Counted from the stretch's first letter, positions 1 through 12,365 are shown. The stretch is 64,000 nt of DNA from Cryptomeria japonica (GCF_030272615.1 NC_081407.1:270105870-270169869), one strand, 5' to 3'. Notes: generated by a model not told the origin, from the letters alone. Made by a program: numbers and translations.

Positions 1-837
1 TGTGTTGAGCATTTGGAGGTTTCCCATATTTCCCATATGTTTTGGTTTCTTAGAAAATGTGTTGATGATACTACTCAGTGCTATTTTGGGGGTTCGGATT
101 GGTCCAGAAGTCGAGGTTTTTGGTCTGGACATTGAAGTTGTGTAATGCCAGTTGTATAGCATGTGGATAATATTTTGGGTCTGGCTTTGGCAATTTATGT
201 AATGTGTTGGTGTCTTCAATGAGGAACATTGTAATGAGGTCTAATTCTCATTCCTTCCCACCACCAGAATGTTTAGTGGAGACCTAATTTAGACCTTTGT
301 CTTGGTCAACATTGATGATTATGTTTTTCAGAGACAGTATATGTAGGAGTATGTTTTGGACGAGACATGATATGGATTTTTATATTGAAGACATGCAAGA
401 TTGAAATAATCTAGTTGAAATGTTAGAGTTGTGTTGCGGATTGTTATCGGAAGCAGTTCCAACTATACAGATTGTGTTTCAATGGTAGTTTCTCTTTATC
501 TTTCTTTCTTCTTCAACAATGAGCCTTTTTTGGGCCATGAGCCCTCTAGCAGTGAGCCTTTCTGGGTAGTGAGCCCACTTGCAGTGAGTCACTCTTTGTA
601 AAAATCACCTTAATCGACATTTATATATTGAGAATTAGCATTTTCCATTTTTTTTCCCTTCTTGGGTTTTCCACGTAAATTCTGGTGTTTCTTGTGTCAG
701 ATCTATTATGTGCATATGCATCCATGTTTATCTATTTTATCAATTCTGCTAGTAGTTTTGGATCTATGAATAAAGTTTAAAAGAGGATTTTATTGTCAAC
801 TGATTCACCCCACTCTCAATTGCTCGAATATTCAACA
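1..837 (+). repeat. 5' LTR of copia A (left-truncated by window edge)
   Basis: The first bases match positions from about 5205 onward in the 3' LTR, so about 90 bp of the LTR lie before the window. The LTR ends in CA at 837, three bases before the primer site. The tract near 540-600 repeats GTGAGCC-like words. The mismatches to the 3' copy are many, including small indels. Confidence 0.88.
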
Positions 838-839
838 AT

Positions 840-852
840 TGGCATCAGAGCT
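840..852 (+). other. Primer-binding site of copia A
   Basis: TGGCATCAGAGC lies just after the 5' LTR. It matches the usual copia primer site TGGTATCAGAGC, complementary to initiator methionine tRNA, with one change. Confidence 0.85.
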
Positions 853-900
853 TTGGTTCCTTGATATAGAGCTTAACTGCTTGAGGTAGATCCTAATTCG

Positions 901-1695
901 ATGGTAGATAAATTATCCATTCCTATCCTTGAAGGATCCGATTATAGTTTCTAGAAAATAAAGATGAGAGGCTATCTGGTTTCTCTAGGTTACAACACTT
1001 GGAAGGTTGTGGAGACTAAGTATGTTTAACTAGTGAATGATCTTACTACTTCGGATGATATTTAGGACTATGAAGAAAATGAGAAGGAAAGGTATGCTAT
1101 CTTTAGTGCATTATCAAACACTAAATTTACAAATGTTCTCTTTGAATACTGCTTATGAGGTTTGATAGAAGCTGAAAGATATCTATGAAGGAAATGATAA
1201 AGTTAAGTTGACAAAGAGATTAACATCTAAGTGAAGGTATGAGAACCTGAAGATGGAAGAAGGAGAAGACATTGCAAGCTATTTTGAGAAGGTTGATAGC
1301 ATAGTGAATGAAATTAGAGAACTCAGAGGCACCTTGAATGAGGAAAATGTGATTGAAAAAATCCTGATGACATTACCGATGAGTTACAATGATAAGATCT
1401 CAGCTATTGTAGAAACCTATGAACTGAAGAAGATCACCAGAGAGCAGCTATTTGGTACCCTGACTACATTCGAAGTAAGTTAGTTTGGAAAGGACAAAGA
1501 TAAATCAGAGACAACATTCAAAGCATCTGAAGATGGTCTAGGTGATGAAGAGAGCCTGAATGAGTTAGAAGCAAACTTTGTGAGAAAAATGAAGAAAGGC
1601 ACCAAAAAATACAAAGGTATGCTACCCTTTAAATGTTTTAGATGTGGAAAGATTGGTCATATTGCTACTAGATTTCCTAAAAAGGGAGCTAGATA
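901..1695 (+). pseudogene. gag: copia A gag (UBN2-type capsid plus zinc knuckle), broken
   Basis: The start at 901 follows the primer site by about 50 bp and gives MVDKLSIPILEGSDY. That is the usual start of copia gag, in which an early Trp is replaced here by TAG. The open piece 1253-1483 is the alpha-helical capsid segment (TLNEENVIEKILMTLP). A zinc knuckle is encoded at 1634-1675 as CFRCGKIGHIATR, but the last Cys of the CX2CX4HX4C pattern has become Phe. Several in-frame stops are present. The capsid would package element RNA if intact. This copy cannot make a full protein. Confidence 0.85.
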
Positions 1696-1879
1696 AAAGT
1701 TTAGGGAAAATAAGGGGAAATTCAATAAGAAAGCCTATTATGTTAAGGATGATGCTAACATTTCAGATGATGCATCAGACTATGAGGAAGGTGATTGTTT
1801 ATTTCTGGTAGAAAAGGATGTTCCTAAGTTTGATATTTCTAAGACTTTTGCTAATGCATTTCATGCTATAAGAGATAAG

Positions 1880-3180
1880 AATGAATGTTTGATTGATAGT
1901 GGATGTTCAAATCATATGAATGGTGATAAGAGTAAGTTCATAAAGCTTGAAAAGTATGATGGAGGTTCTATTAGGTTTGGAGATGATAGACAACACAAAT
2001 TGTTGGAATTGGTTCGATTACTTTTGATGGAAAACATAACACTGACAATGCTTATTATGTGAAAGATTTGCATCATAATCTTGTGAGTGTTGGACATATG
2101 TGCAAAAATGGATACAATGTTGTTTTTCAAGATAATGGATATGAGATCTAGAAGGAGTTTGGAATGGTTATTGCAGCTGGAAGGAGGATAGATGGAAATA
2201 TGTATCAGTTGGAAGGAGCTACAAGACACTTCTTAATATCTCAACTTGATTACAACTGGGGATGGCACTAGAGGATGTGTCATATCAACTTTGACAAGCT
2301 GATATAGATCAATTCAAGGAGTGTAGTGAGAGATCTACTGAGATTGACTAAATTAGAGAACAACATTTGCAAGGAATGTCAAGTAGGAAAACAAGAAAGG
2401 AGCACATTTAGAGGAAAAGAATAATCGTCCATCACATTACTAGATTTGGTTCACATGAATCTTTGTGGTCCGACCCGGACAAGGAGACTACAATGTGAGA
2501 GGTATTTCATGTTGTTGATTGATGATTATTCTAGGATTACTTGGGTTTCATTTATAAGAGAGAAGTTTGAGGCATTAGAAAAGTTCAATATTCAAGGCAA
2601 AAGTTGAGAATGAGGTTGATAGGAAAATATAGTGTTTAAGGTCTGACAAAGGTGGAGAATTCATTTATGATGAGCTCAATAACTTATGTGAGAAACATGG
2701 CATTAGAAAACAATTATCTACACCCTGGACACAACAACAAAATGGTGTAGTGGAAAGGATGAGCTGAACTATACAAGAGGTAACTAGAACTATGATAAAA
2801 GGAGAATGGTTACTGGAAGTCTACCGGAGAGAAGAATTTCATACAGAAGCATACACTCTTAACAAAATTTTGTATCAGAGGAAATTTGGGAAGACATTAT
2901 GAACCTTGGTATGGTAGAACTCCAATAGTGAAATATTTCAAAGTATTTGGAAGCAAGTGCTATATCCGGAGAGATGAAGGTAATATTGGAAAGTTTGACA
3001 GTAGAGTAGATGAAGGCATATTCTTAGGCTATTTAACAAAGAGTAAGGCATATCAGTGTTACACTAAAAGGTTTAATAAGATTGTTGAAAGTGCAAGTGT
3101 AAAGATTGATAAGACTACTTTAAAATATTCAGAAATAGTAGCAATATATGATTTTGATGAGTCCAAAGAAAGGAAATAGG
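1880..3180 (+). pseudogene. pol: copia A protease and integrase region, broken
   Basis: The aspartic protease active-site stretch LIDSGCSNHM is encoded near 1888-1917. A GAG-pre-integrase segment follows (MCHINFDKLI near 2277, CKECQVGKQ near 2368). The integrase core starts with a HMNLCGP-like motif near 2450, IDDYSRITW near 2518, and LRSDKGGEF near 2638, preceded by a TAG where CAG (Gln) is expected. The open piece 2886-3179 is the integrase C-terminal part (VFGSKCYIRRDE, GIFLGYLTKSKAYQCY). Frameshifts and stops split the reading frame throughout. The region would normally process the polyprotein and insert the cDNA. Confidence 0.85.
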
Positions 3181-3399
3181 AAAAAGGAAGAAGAAAATAG
3201 AAGTGAAGAAAATAATGATCAAGATGCTCCGACATCTACATCCAAAACCCCAAGGTATGTTCAGAGGAATCATTTAGAGGATTAGATTATTGGAGATAAG
3301 AGAAAAGGTATCATCACAAGAAGCAAAGTGGCTCAAGAGCAAGTCTTGTTATATATACTATCTAAAATTGAGCCTAAGATAGTAGAAGAAGCATGTAAT

Positions 3400-4905
3400 G
3401 ATCAGAATTAGGTGAAGGAAATGAAAGAAGAGATGGATCAAATTGAGAAAAATCAGACATGGGAATTAGTCAATAGACCAAAAGACAAGAATGTGATTGA
3501 AACTAAATGGGTATTCTAGAACAAGTTGGATGAAGATGGAAAGGTTGTAAGAAACAAGGCAAGGTTGGTTTGCAAAGGATATACTCAAATTGAAGGCATT
3601 GAATTTGATGAAACTTATTCCTCGGTTGCTCAGATGGAGGCAATCTGGATGTTCTTGGCATTTGCAACATTTAAGGACTTCAAGGTTTATTAGATGAATG
3701 TGAAATCAATATTCTTGAATGGAGAATTGAAAGAATTTTATATTGAACATCCAGAAGGTTTTAGGGTGAGAGATGATCCAAACATTGTTTACAAATTGAA
3801 AAAATCTTTGTATGGACTAAAACAAGCCCCTAGAACTTGGTACGGAAGATTAGACAAGTACCTAACTGATCAAGGATTTCAAAACGGATTGGCTGACAAC
3901 GGTTTATACTTCAAGACTGATTCAAGTAAAATCCTAATTTTGGTAGTGTATGTTAATGATATAATCTTTGGAGGAAATGGAGATATGTGCACAAGATTTT
4001 CTAATGAGATGCAGAAAGAATTTGAGATGTCAATGATTGGTGAGTTAAATTTCTTCCTCGGTTTACAAGTTAATCAGAATGACAAAGGAATTTTCATTTC
4101 TCAATCTAAGTACATCAAAGAGTTGTTAAAGAAGTTTGGGTTGGAGAATTCCAAACCTGTGTGTACACCTATGGTCACCAGATGCAAGTTAACCAAAGAT
4201 GATAAATCTCTTAAGGCAGATGCAAGTCAGTCAGATCAATGATTGAAGAATTGTTATATTTGATTGCTACCAAACCAGATATCATGTATGTTGTGTGTTT
4301 GGCAGCCAAATTTCAGCAAGAACCAAAAGAATCACATGTTGTGGTAGTAAAAAGGATTTTCAAATATCTTAAAGGCATAGAAGAGTTTGGTTTGTGGTAT
4401 GCCAAGAGCTTAGATTTTACCCTGACAAATTATATAGATGTAGATTGGGTTAGAAGTGTTGATGACAAAAAAAGTACAAGTGGAGGAGCATTCTTTCTTG
4501 GCTCCCGGTTGGTTGTTTGGTTGAGTAAGAAGCAAGACTTTGTGTCTCTATATATAGTGTAACTAGAATACATTGCAACATCTTCATGTTTTGCACACAT
4601 ATCTTATGGATGAAGAAAACTTTGAAGGACATTGATGTAAATTTTGATGATCCTATCTCAATCATGTGTGATAATACTAGTGCAATAAATATTTCAAAGA
4701 ATCTAGTACAACATTCCATAACAAAGCATATATCTATCAGGAACCACTTCTTGAGGGAAAAAGTAATGGATAATGAAGTCATACTTGAGTATGTACTCTC
4801 AAAAGAGAAGATTGCAAATATATTCACTAAGGCGTCGTGAAAAGATACTTTTGAGTATCTTTAGTAGAAGTTAGGGATATTACCCCTTTCTAGTTTGAAC
4901 TAATG
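3400..4905 (+). pseudogene. pol: copia A reverse transcriptase and RNase H, broken
   Basis: RT motifs run in order: KTKW-like N-terminus near 3500, NKARLVCKGYTQIEG near 3553, DETYSSVA near 3606, FLNGELKEFYIEHPEGF near 3712, LYGLKQAPRTWY near 3811. The catalytic YVDD box reads YVND at 3949-3960, so the first catalytic Asp has become Asn. RNase H follows at 4239-4840, with STSGGAFFLG near 4477, CDNTSAIN near 4666 and IFTK near 4820. Stops interrupt the frame at least at the positions expected for VF(R)NK and VY(Q)M. This is an old inactive copy. Confidence 0.9.
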
Positions 4906-5115
4906 TGTATTTTGATGTGCATTGGTCCAGTGAGCAGCTTGCATATTCTTTTCAGGATTGATTCTTGAGTGCTTCCTCTCAGAGGGAGAAGGGGTGAGTT
5001 TATTAGGGGGAGTTTTTCCCACCTTTTTTATTGTTGTCAAAGGGGGAGAGAGATTTTGCATGATGATTTGTTGATGTTGTTGATGGATGTTGCCATCAAT
5101 GACAAAGAGGGAGAT

Positions 5116-6018
5116 TGTTAGCATTATGTCATGTGTTGTAATTGATGTCAAATCTTGTGGTATGGATTAGGTCTAGATGTGGTATGTTGAGGAGATATGT
5201 TTATATGAGATATGTTGAGAATTTGGAGGTTTCTTGGATTTCTCAGATGTATTGGTTTCTCGAAAGATGTGTTGTTGATACTACTCAGTTCTATTTTTTG
5301 GGTTTGGATTGCTCTGAAAGTTGAGGTTTTTGATTCGGACATTGAAGTTGTGTAATGATAGATGTATATCACGTGGATAATATTTTGGGTCTGGATTTGG
5401 TGATGTATGTAACATGTTGATCTACTTCTCATTCGTTTCAACCATCAGAATGTTTAGTGGAAACCTATTTTAGATCTCCATCTTGGTCGACATTGAGAAT
5501 TATATTTTTCTAGAAATAGTATATGTAGGACTATATTTTGGATGAGACATGATATGGCTTTTTTGTTGAAGAAATGCAAGATTGAAAGAATCTAGTTGAT
5601 GTGTTAGAGTTGTGTTGCAGATTGTTATTGAAAGTAGTTCTAGTTGTACAGATTGTGTTTCAATGATGGATTCTCTTTATCTTTCTTTCTTCTTCGACAA
5701 TGAGCCTTTTCTAGGCAATGAGCCCACCTGTAGTGATCATCTTGATACTAAGACACTCTTTTTAAAAATCACCTTAACTAGTGTCACCTTAACCGATGTT
5801 TATATATTGAGAATTAACATTCTCCATGGTTTTTTTCTCCTCGGGTTTTCCATGTAAATTCTAGTGTTTCTTGTGTCTGATTTGTTATGTGCATATGCGT
5901 TCATGTTTATCTGTATTATCAATTTTACTAGTAGTTATGGATCTATGAATAAAGTTTTAAAGAGGATTTTATTGTCAACTGATTCACCCCCCACCCTCTC
6001 AGTTGTTTGGATATTCAA
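5116..6018 (+). repeat. 3' LTR of copia A with adjacent polypurine tract
   Basis: TGTTAGCAT starts directly after the purine-rich GACAAAGAGGGAGATT tract (5101-5115). From about 5205 the sequence matches window bases 1-837 with substitutions and small gaps. The end is placed at ATATTCAA near 6018 by alignment to the 5' LTR; the final CA is degraded. Short open frames inside it are chance. Confidence 0.88.
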
Positions 6019-6870
6019 TTTTTAAAGCCACATAATACTTTGAAGAGGCTCAATTTTGATGATCCACAACAAGTTATGATTTGCTAGAGACATGTAGTAG
6101 TCACTTGTGGACATTTAGGTACTTATACATAGCTATTTGACATGTATATTTTATATAGATCTCAAGATGACATATGACACATTTTGCAAAACTTTGTTTG
6201 AGTTGGTGTTTATGCCATTTTTGTATATAGATATACACAATTATTCTACAATTTGATATATAAAGGTTGATGTTCAATCTAATTTGTTCCTCATGTGCAT
6301 GTCTTCCTAATTTAAAACATTAATTTTGAATGCATAATTAGTTAAACATTTCTAGGTTATGAATAATAGCATGTTATAGTATTTTAATAATATTGCACTT
6401 AAATAGAACTTATATGAATGACAACGGGTAATTCATCTATATTCTAAGTGTTAAATTTGGTTGCCTTGGTCAACTTCACCAAATATATCAACTTTTTTTA
6501 ATTTTATCAATCATAAAATTGATTCTTATTAATTATAGATAACAAGTAATCAAATTTGGATTTAATTTCATGTAAATTTTCTTTATGTTATCAAACAGAT
6601 CACTTACTAAGCCTATGACTAAAGAGAAATTCATTTTATATTCTTATTGTGCATTGTAAAAGTGAATGTGGAGTACATATTCAAAAAAGTGGCAAATGAC
6701 AATAGATTTCATTCTTGTTTCTTTCATGAAAATATCCAAGAAAAAACCATGATGTACTTGATCAATGTGATGCAATAAAAAAATGGCACCTAGATGCCAC
6801 CACAACATACTCACTAAATAAAAACCAAATTATTGCAAATCAACTATGATTTGCATGACTATCTCACTTA
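6019..6870. other. Intergenic AT-rich DNA, nothing recognised
   Basis: No open frame of note, no terminal repeats and no known motif were seen. It separates copia A from the minisatellite at 6872. Confidence 0.6.
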
Positions 6871-6871
6871 A

Positions 6872-7018
6872 GATTGTCCTAAATTCATTAGGACTATCTT
6901 ACATCTATTATAAATATCCTAATTTCATTAGGACTGACTTAGGTTCATTACGAATGACCTCAGTTCATTAGGGTTGTCCTAGATTCAATATGAATCTCCT
7001 AGGTTTAGAAGGTTTGTC
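6872..7018 (+). repeat. 20-bp minisatellite, about 7 diverged units
   Basis: The sequence steps in 20-base units that resemble GGTTGTCCTAGGTTCATTAG. The unit is the reverse complement of the array at 14681-14993. Each unit carries a CCTAGG-like centre. Units are diverged, so the array is old. Confidence 0.8.
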
Positions 7019-7029
7019 AAAAAGGTGTG

Positions 7030-7343
7030 AAAATTATTGTGGGCTTGAAATATCAATCCAAACATGTTCAGGTGGGTAGGTTTATTATAGGCATTCTCCT
7101 ATTTTGTTTCCCAACTCGCCTAAACATTTAGGGCCATACCCTAGCAATGTTATCTCTTAAGTGCCTTTAGTTGAAAAAAAATTCAAACTTTGATGGACTA
7201 TTTCTCGAAATCCAAGGAACATACAAATGATTTGTTTGAACGTACAAGGTCACGTGAGGCTGCTATATAATAACCTCTCAAATTTTTAAGACTCGGGCCC
7301 ATTCTATTAGGGAAACATTATGTTGATGCAAAAAATGTCAGAT
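7030..7343 (+). repeat. First copy of ~355-bp satellite unit, separated from the rest
   Basis: The stretch holds the landmarks of the unit: GGTGGGTAGGTTTATT, GGGCCATACCCTAG, CTTAAGTGCC, and TTGATGCAAAAA at 7323. The same landmarks recur in the array 12959-14530. The unit is cut off just after GTCAGATG and resumes with GTAAGGTAGC at about 12960. The DNA between is therefore a later insertion. Confidence 0.8.
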
Positions 7344-7454
7344 GCTCTAGATCAAAGTACAAGTAAATAAGGTTGCAATGGAAGAGGCCCACCTCTAGGG
7401 GCTTCTAAAGCATTGGATAAATTCTCCAAGATATATGATTGCTAGAGTTCCTCT
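7344..7454 (+). other. 5' part of a poly(A)-ended inserted sequence (continues at 12361)
   Basis: This stretch does not belong to the satellite unit. With copia B removed it joins base for base to 12361-12958, which ends in a run of A before the satellite resumes. Its origin is not recognised. Confidence 0.5.
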
Positions 7455-7883
7455 TGTTGATATGTGGTGATTGATCATGAAAGTACTGTACACTCATTAT
7501 GTGTCCTCGCCAGGATTTGAGGGCACAACCCCCGAGAAAGTGGGGATTTGGGGGCACATCCCCCAAGGAAAAAATTGTCATATTTGTTGAAAAAAAAGAC
7601 CGACTTTGAAAAAACCCTAAAAATAACTAACTTTAAGTGTTGCCCTAAAAATTGCTTGTTATAAGCAGTTGAAATGTAAAAAGGCAATGTAATGGTGTTG
7701 TACTAATTCATTGGATAATAAGAAAAGATTGGATGACTATGTTCTGTGGATGTAGCCCATCTTGGGTGAACCGTGTTAAATCTCTGTGTTATCTATGTTA
7801 TGCATTTTTTCTTCATCTTTTGTGTTTGTATCTACATATAATCGTTAATTTGTATTTGCTTTGGATCTGCCTAAACCCTAACA
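7455..7883 (+). repeat. 5' LTR of copia B
   Basis: It starts TGTTGATATGTGGTG and ends CCCTAACA. It is 429 bp, against 439 bp for the 3' copy, and is clearly alignable from end to end. The flanking duplication supports the start. Confidence 0.93.
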
Positions 7884-7885
7884 AT

Positions 7886-7898
7886 TGGTATCATAGCC
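7886..7898 (+). other. Primer-binding site of copia B
   Basis: TGGTATCATAGCC lies two bases after the LTR end. It matches the initiator methionine tRNA primer site with one change (CAGAGC to CATAGC). Confidence 0.88.
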
Positions 7899-7945
7899 AT
7901 GCATTTTTGTAAATTCGCAGCGACTTTTAGATTTGAGTGGGAACA

Positions 7946-8740
7946 ATGGAAGAAACCAAATTCAAGGTCGAGAAGTTCAACGACTAGAATTATCAGTTAT
8001 GAAAAATGTAGATAGAGGATTACCTATATCAAAAGGATCTGTGGTGGCTATTGGAAGGAAAGTCAAAGAAACTGACCACGATGTTAGATGAAGATTGGGA
8101 TATTCTAGACAGAAAGGCACTGGGAACCATTTAGTTATCTCATGCACCATCTGTAGCATTCAACATATCAAAAGAAGCAATGAATTTAGATCTAATGGTG
8201 GCACTAGATAAATTGTATGAGAAACCCTCGGCTTTGAATAAGGTATTTCTTATGAAGCCTTTGTTTAATATAAAAAAGAGTGAGGGAGGATCTGTAGCAA
8301 ATCATTTAAATGAATTTAATATAGTTGCCAGACAGTTGACTTCTATAAAAATTAACTTTGATGAAGAGGTTAGGGATTTCTTAATTTTATGTTCTTTGCC
8401 AGAAAGCTAGATTAGCTTGGTTACGGCTGTAAGTAACTCTATCTCTGGTTCGAATACTTTGAAATTTAATGATGTTGTTGGTGTTATCCTAAGCAAGGAA
8501 ATGTGACAAAAAAGCATAGGTGAGACTTCAACATCACCAGGTACTATTTTTAATGTAGAAAATAGGGGAAGATCAAAGGAAAGAGGAAAAGGCCCTGTGT
8601 GTGAGAAGTCATGAGGGAAGTCAAAGAAAGGACACTCTCAATCTAGAGGAAGAAAGGATTGCTGGTATTGCAAAAAGCTAAGAGATTTAAAGAAAGATTG
8701 TTGGTCTAGGAAAAACAAACAAGGAGATGGAAATGAAGAT
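7946..8740 (+). pseudogene. gag: copia B gag, broken
   Basis: The start at 7946 gives MEETKFKVEKFN, the type of N-terminus seen in copia gag. Later pieces include LDEDWDILDRKALGTI and the open stretch 8180-8410 (LMVALDKLYEKPS, FNIKKSEGGSVANHLNEF), the UBN2-type capsid region. Near 8661-8706 a degraded zinc knuckle reads CWYCKKLRDLKKDC: the Gly-His of the usual CX2CXGHX4C is replaced by Arg-Asp, so zinc binding should be lost. Several TAG stops interrupt the frame. Confidence 0.83.
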
Positions 8741-8799
8741 GACAATAAGGAAGCTAATGTTGCAAGTAATACTTTACAAGATGCCCTGATTCTATGTTT

Positions 8800-9965
8800 A
8801 GATAATGTTAATGATTCTTGGGTAATCGATTCAAGGGCTTCATTTATGCTGCACCCCATAGAAAATATTTTCTAGATTATGTTCAAGGTGATTTTTGATA
8901 CATATATTTGGGTAATGATGAGCCTTGCTAGATTGTTGGAAAAGGCAAGATAAAGATCAATTGTAGAATGGAAATGACTGGTTGTTGCAGAAGGTAAGGC
9001 ATGTTCCTAATTTAAGAAGAAATTTAATTTTTGCAAGACAACTGGGCAGTGAAGGCTGCATAGTTACCTTTACAAACAATGTTTGGAAGGTCACTAAAGG
9101 TACACTAGTAGTAGCTAAAGGTGCAAAGGTAGGCACATTATATTTGTGTATTGGTAATAATTATTCTACCCTAGCTTCTATAGAAAAAGTTGCTACAAGG
9201 ATAACTACAATAGATGTTGCAAGGACAAATTCAAAACTATAGCACCATAGACTTGGGCCATGCGTGAGAAAGGCATGAAAATCCTTCACTGTAAAAAATT
9301 TGTTGCTAGGATTGAAGCAGATTGATTTAAAATTTTGTGAAAATTGTGTTTATGGTAAACAACAAATGGTCGGATTTCTCAAGGTTGGGAAAGAGAAGAA
9401 CAGTGAGAAATTAGAGCTCATGCATTCAGATGTATGGGGACCAGCTCAGGTATCATCTCTTGGTGGCTCTTGTTATTATGTTATTTTTATAGATGATGCA
9501 ACTAGGAAAACATGGGTATATTTCCTAAAACAAAAATAATATGTTTTTGAAACTTGTAAGAAATGGAAAGATTTGGTTGAGAATGAGATAGGAAAAAAGT
9601 TGAAGTGTCTCAAATCTAATAATGGAGGTGAGTATTGAAGAAAAGAATTTGAATATTGTTGTTCCTTTAATGGAATCCTAAGGCAAAAGACAAATGGTGT
9701 GTCTGAGAGAATTAATAGGACCATCATGAAGCATGCAAGGAGCATGAGATTGCATGCTGGACTGCCCCTACAATTTTGGGCAGATGTTGTACATACTGTT
9801 GTTTATTTGATAAATAACAGACCTTCAAATCCTTTGGATGATGACATTCCAAAGGAGGTGTGGATTGGTGAAAAAGTAAACTATTATTTTCTAAAAACCT
9901 CCATGTTGATAAAGGAAATAGATGCAAGCTTCATGCTAAATCTGAAAAATGTACCTTCATAGGAT
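8800..9965 (+). pseudogene. pol: copia B protease and integrase, broken
   Basis: The protease active site reads WVIDSRASFMLHP near 8820-8858, so the Asp-Ser-Gly triad is now Asp-Ser-Arg. A pre-integrase segment is seen at 8982-9242. The integrase core shows LELMHSDVWGP near 9412, FIDDATRKTWVYF near 9485, and LKSNNGGEY near 9610, where the second catalytic Asp is Asn. TNGVSERINRT near 9690 still holds the catalytic Glu. Stops and a frameshift split the chain. Confidence 0.85.
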
Positions 9966-10329
9966 ATGGAATGGATGACTTTGGTTATCGGTTATGGGAT
10001 TTTGAAAATCAGAAAATAATTAAAAGTAGAGATGGTATATTCAATGGGAAGGTCATGTATAAAGATCATATGCATGAAACGAAGAATGAACAGGTCAAAA
10101 AGGAATATCTGGTGCTGGATGAGATTCCTGAAAATAAAATGTCATTGGTACCTAATGCTCAACAACAACAAAAATATCCCACAAACTCCAGCAAGTGATA
10201 GACATTCTACAAGGTTAAGTAGACCTCTTGGAATATTTTCTCCTTCTTGGTATTCTATTTTATTAATCGATTCTAGTGAACCAAAAGGATATGAAGAAGC
10301 AATGTTGGTGGATGCCAAACAACAGTGGG

Positions 10330-11823
10330 ATCTAGGCATAAAGAGAAAATGGATTCCTTGATGAAGAATTAGACTTGGGACTTAGTCCCATTACCTGCAA
10401 GAAAAAGAGCCTTGCCAAATAAATAGGTTTATAGGCTATAGGAGGATGGAGGACATAAAATATATAAGGCTAGACTCATGGTTAAAGGTTTTGCACAAAA
10501 AAAGGGTAGAGATTTTGATGAAATATTTTCTCCAATTGTAAAAATGACTTCAATTAGAATTGTTTTAAGTCTTGTGGCTGCATAAGACTTGCATCTTGAA
10601 CAACTAGATGTTAAAACAACTTTTCTCCATGGGGATTTAGAGGAGGAAATATACATGCAACAACCATAGGGATATGAGGTCAAAGGTAAGGAGGAGTTAG
10701 TGTGCAGGTTGAAGAAGAGTCTGTATGGCCTAAAGCACCCCGACAATGGTATTTGAAATTTGATAGTTTCATAGCCAAACAAGGTTACCATAGATTTAAT
10801 TTTGATCATTGTGTTTATTTTAAGATATTGGATAATGGCAATTATATTATCCTGTTACTTTATGTTGATGACATGCTTGTTGGTGGGTCTAACATGCAAC
10901 ATATAAATGAACTTAAATATAAATTAGCAAAGTCATTTGCTATGAAGGATTTGAGTGCAGCTAAGAAAATCCTTGGTATGAGGATTTCACGGGGCAAGAA
11001 AAATAGAACATTAACTTTGTCCCAAAGTGAGTATATAAAGAAGGTGTTGAAAATATTTAACATGTAGAATGCAAAAGTAGTTGGTACACCTTTGGCTAGT
11101 CATTTCAAATTGACTAAGGAGATGTGTCCAAAGACATAGGAAGAGGTAAATAAAATATCTAACATCTCGTATTCATCATTTGTTGGAAGTTTGATGTATG
11201 CAATGGTATGCACACAACCAAATATTGCACATGTAGTGGGAGTTGTGAGCAGGTATATGAGCAATCTAGGAATGGAACATTAGAATGTTGTCAAATGGAT
11301 TCTCGGGTATTTGAGAGGTACTTCTAGCAAGGCATTATGTTTCAAAGGATCAAATGTTGCTTTATGATGATATGTTGACTCTGATATGGCAGGTGATATT
11401 GATACAAGGAGGAGTACTACAAGGTATTCTTTTACTATAGGGGGGACTATAGTTAGTTGGATTTATAGACTGAAAAAGGTTGTTGTGCTTTCAACCACTG
11501 AGGTTAAGTATGTAGCTGCTACTGAAGCTAGCAAGGAGATGATTTGGTTATAACATTTTATGGAGGAACTGGGCCATATGCAGGAGGATACCCTATCGTA
11601 TACTAATAGACAAAGTTTCATTCATCTTGCAAAGAATTTGACTCTTCATTCAAGGACAAAACACATTCAGCTCAAGTACCACTTCATCCCATTTATTTTG
11701 GAGGATGGCCAGTTATGGCTTGAGAAGATTCACAGACATGAAAATCCTGTAGATATATTCATGAAGGTAGTCTCATGGGAGAAGTTGATTTCCTCCTTAA
11801 TTTCTCTCAACCATCTTGACTGA
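10330..11823 (+). pseudogene. pol: copia B reverse transcriptase and RNase H, broken
   Basis: RT motifs: YKARLMVKGFAQKKG near 10462, LDVKTTFLHGDLEEEIYM near 10604, LKKSLYGLKHPRQWY near 10708, and an intact LYVDDMLVGG at about 10858-10887. RNase H follows with DSDMAGDIDTRRSTT near 11379 and LSTTEVKYVAATEA near 11488, ending with the natural-looking stop at 11821-11823. TAG stops occur at several Gln or Trp positions. The YVDD box survives but the protein does not. Confidence 0.9.
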
Positions 11824-11921
11824 AAATTGTAGAATTGAGGAACAACCCAGTCCAGGAGTTTTATCCAATCGGAGCTGCAAGTTCAGCAGTGTTGTCTAGG
11901 ATTAGTCTCCAAGTGGGAGAT

Positions 11922-12360
11922 TATTGATATGTGGTGATTCATCATGCAAGTATAGTACACTCATTATGTATCCTCACTAAGGTTCAATTCTAGGCCCAAC
12001 CTTGAGTAGGGGTTTGGGGGTAGTAGCCCCCAAGAAAGTGGGGGTTCGGGGACACACCCCCAAGGAAAGGTTTTTGTTGAAAAAAAAACTGACTTTGAAA
12101 AAACCCTAAAAATAACACTTTGAGTGTTGCCCTAAAAATTGCTTGTTCTAAGAGGTTAGAATGTAAAAAGAAAATGTAATGTGTTAAAATGATTTACTGG
12201 ATAATAAGAAAAGATTGGATGGTTGTGTTCTGTGGATGTAGCCCATCTTGGGTGAACCATGTTAAATCACTGTGTTATGCATTTTTTCTTCATCTTTTAT
12301 GTTTGTATCTACATATAATTGTTAATTTGTATTTTCTTAGAATATGCCTAAACCCTAACA
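11922..12360 (+). repeat. 3' LTR of copia B with polypurine tract
   Basis: AAGTGGGAGA (11911-11920) is the polypurine tract. The LTR start TATTGATATGTGG differs from the 5' copy's TG by one base. The end CCCTAACA at 12360 is followed by the duplication CCTCT. Confidence 0.93.
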
Positions 12361-12365
12361 CCTCT

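Larger units (their letters stand above)
1..6018 (+). mobile_element. Ty1/copia LTR retrotransposon A, decayed, 5' end outside window
   Basis: Two related LTRs (1-837 partial, 5116-6018) flank an internal region in the order gag, protease, integrase, reverse transcriptase, RNase H, which is the copia order. A methionine-tRNA-type primer site follows the 5' LTR and a purine-rich tract precedes the 3' LTR. The coding region carries many stops and frameshifts, and the LTRs differ at many positions, so the copy is old and cannot be autonomous. The target-site duplication cannot be tested because the left end lies outside the window. Confidence 0.93.
7455..12360 (+). mobile_element. Complete but decayed Ty1/copia element B with target-site duplication CCTCT
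   Basis: LTRs 7455-7883 and 11922-12360 flank gag-protease-integrase-RT-RNase H. The five bases before the element (7450-7454) and after it (12361-12365) are both CCTCT, a perfect target-site duplication that fixes both ends. The coding region has many premature stops, mostly TAG. It differs from A and F in LTR sequence and gag type, so it is another copia family. Confidence 0.95.

Noticed and set aside
5142-5857. Open frames of 60-97 codons within the A LTRs
   Set aside because: They are not conserved between the two LTR copies and match no domain.
7871-7883. AAACCCTAA words at LTR ends (also near 12350 and elsewhere) as possible telomere repeats
   Set aside because: Only single copies occur, at LTR borders or scattered, with no tandem array.
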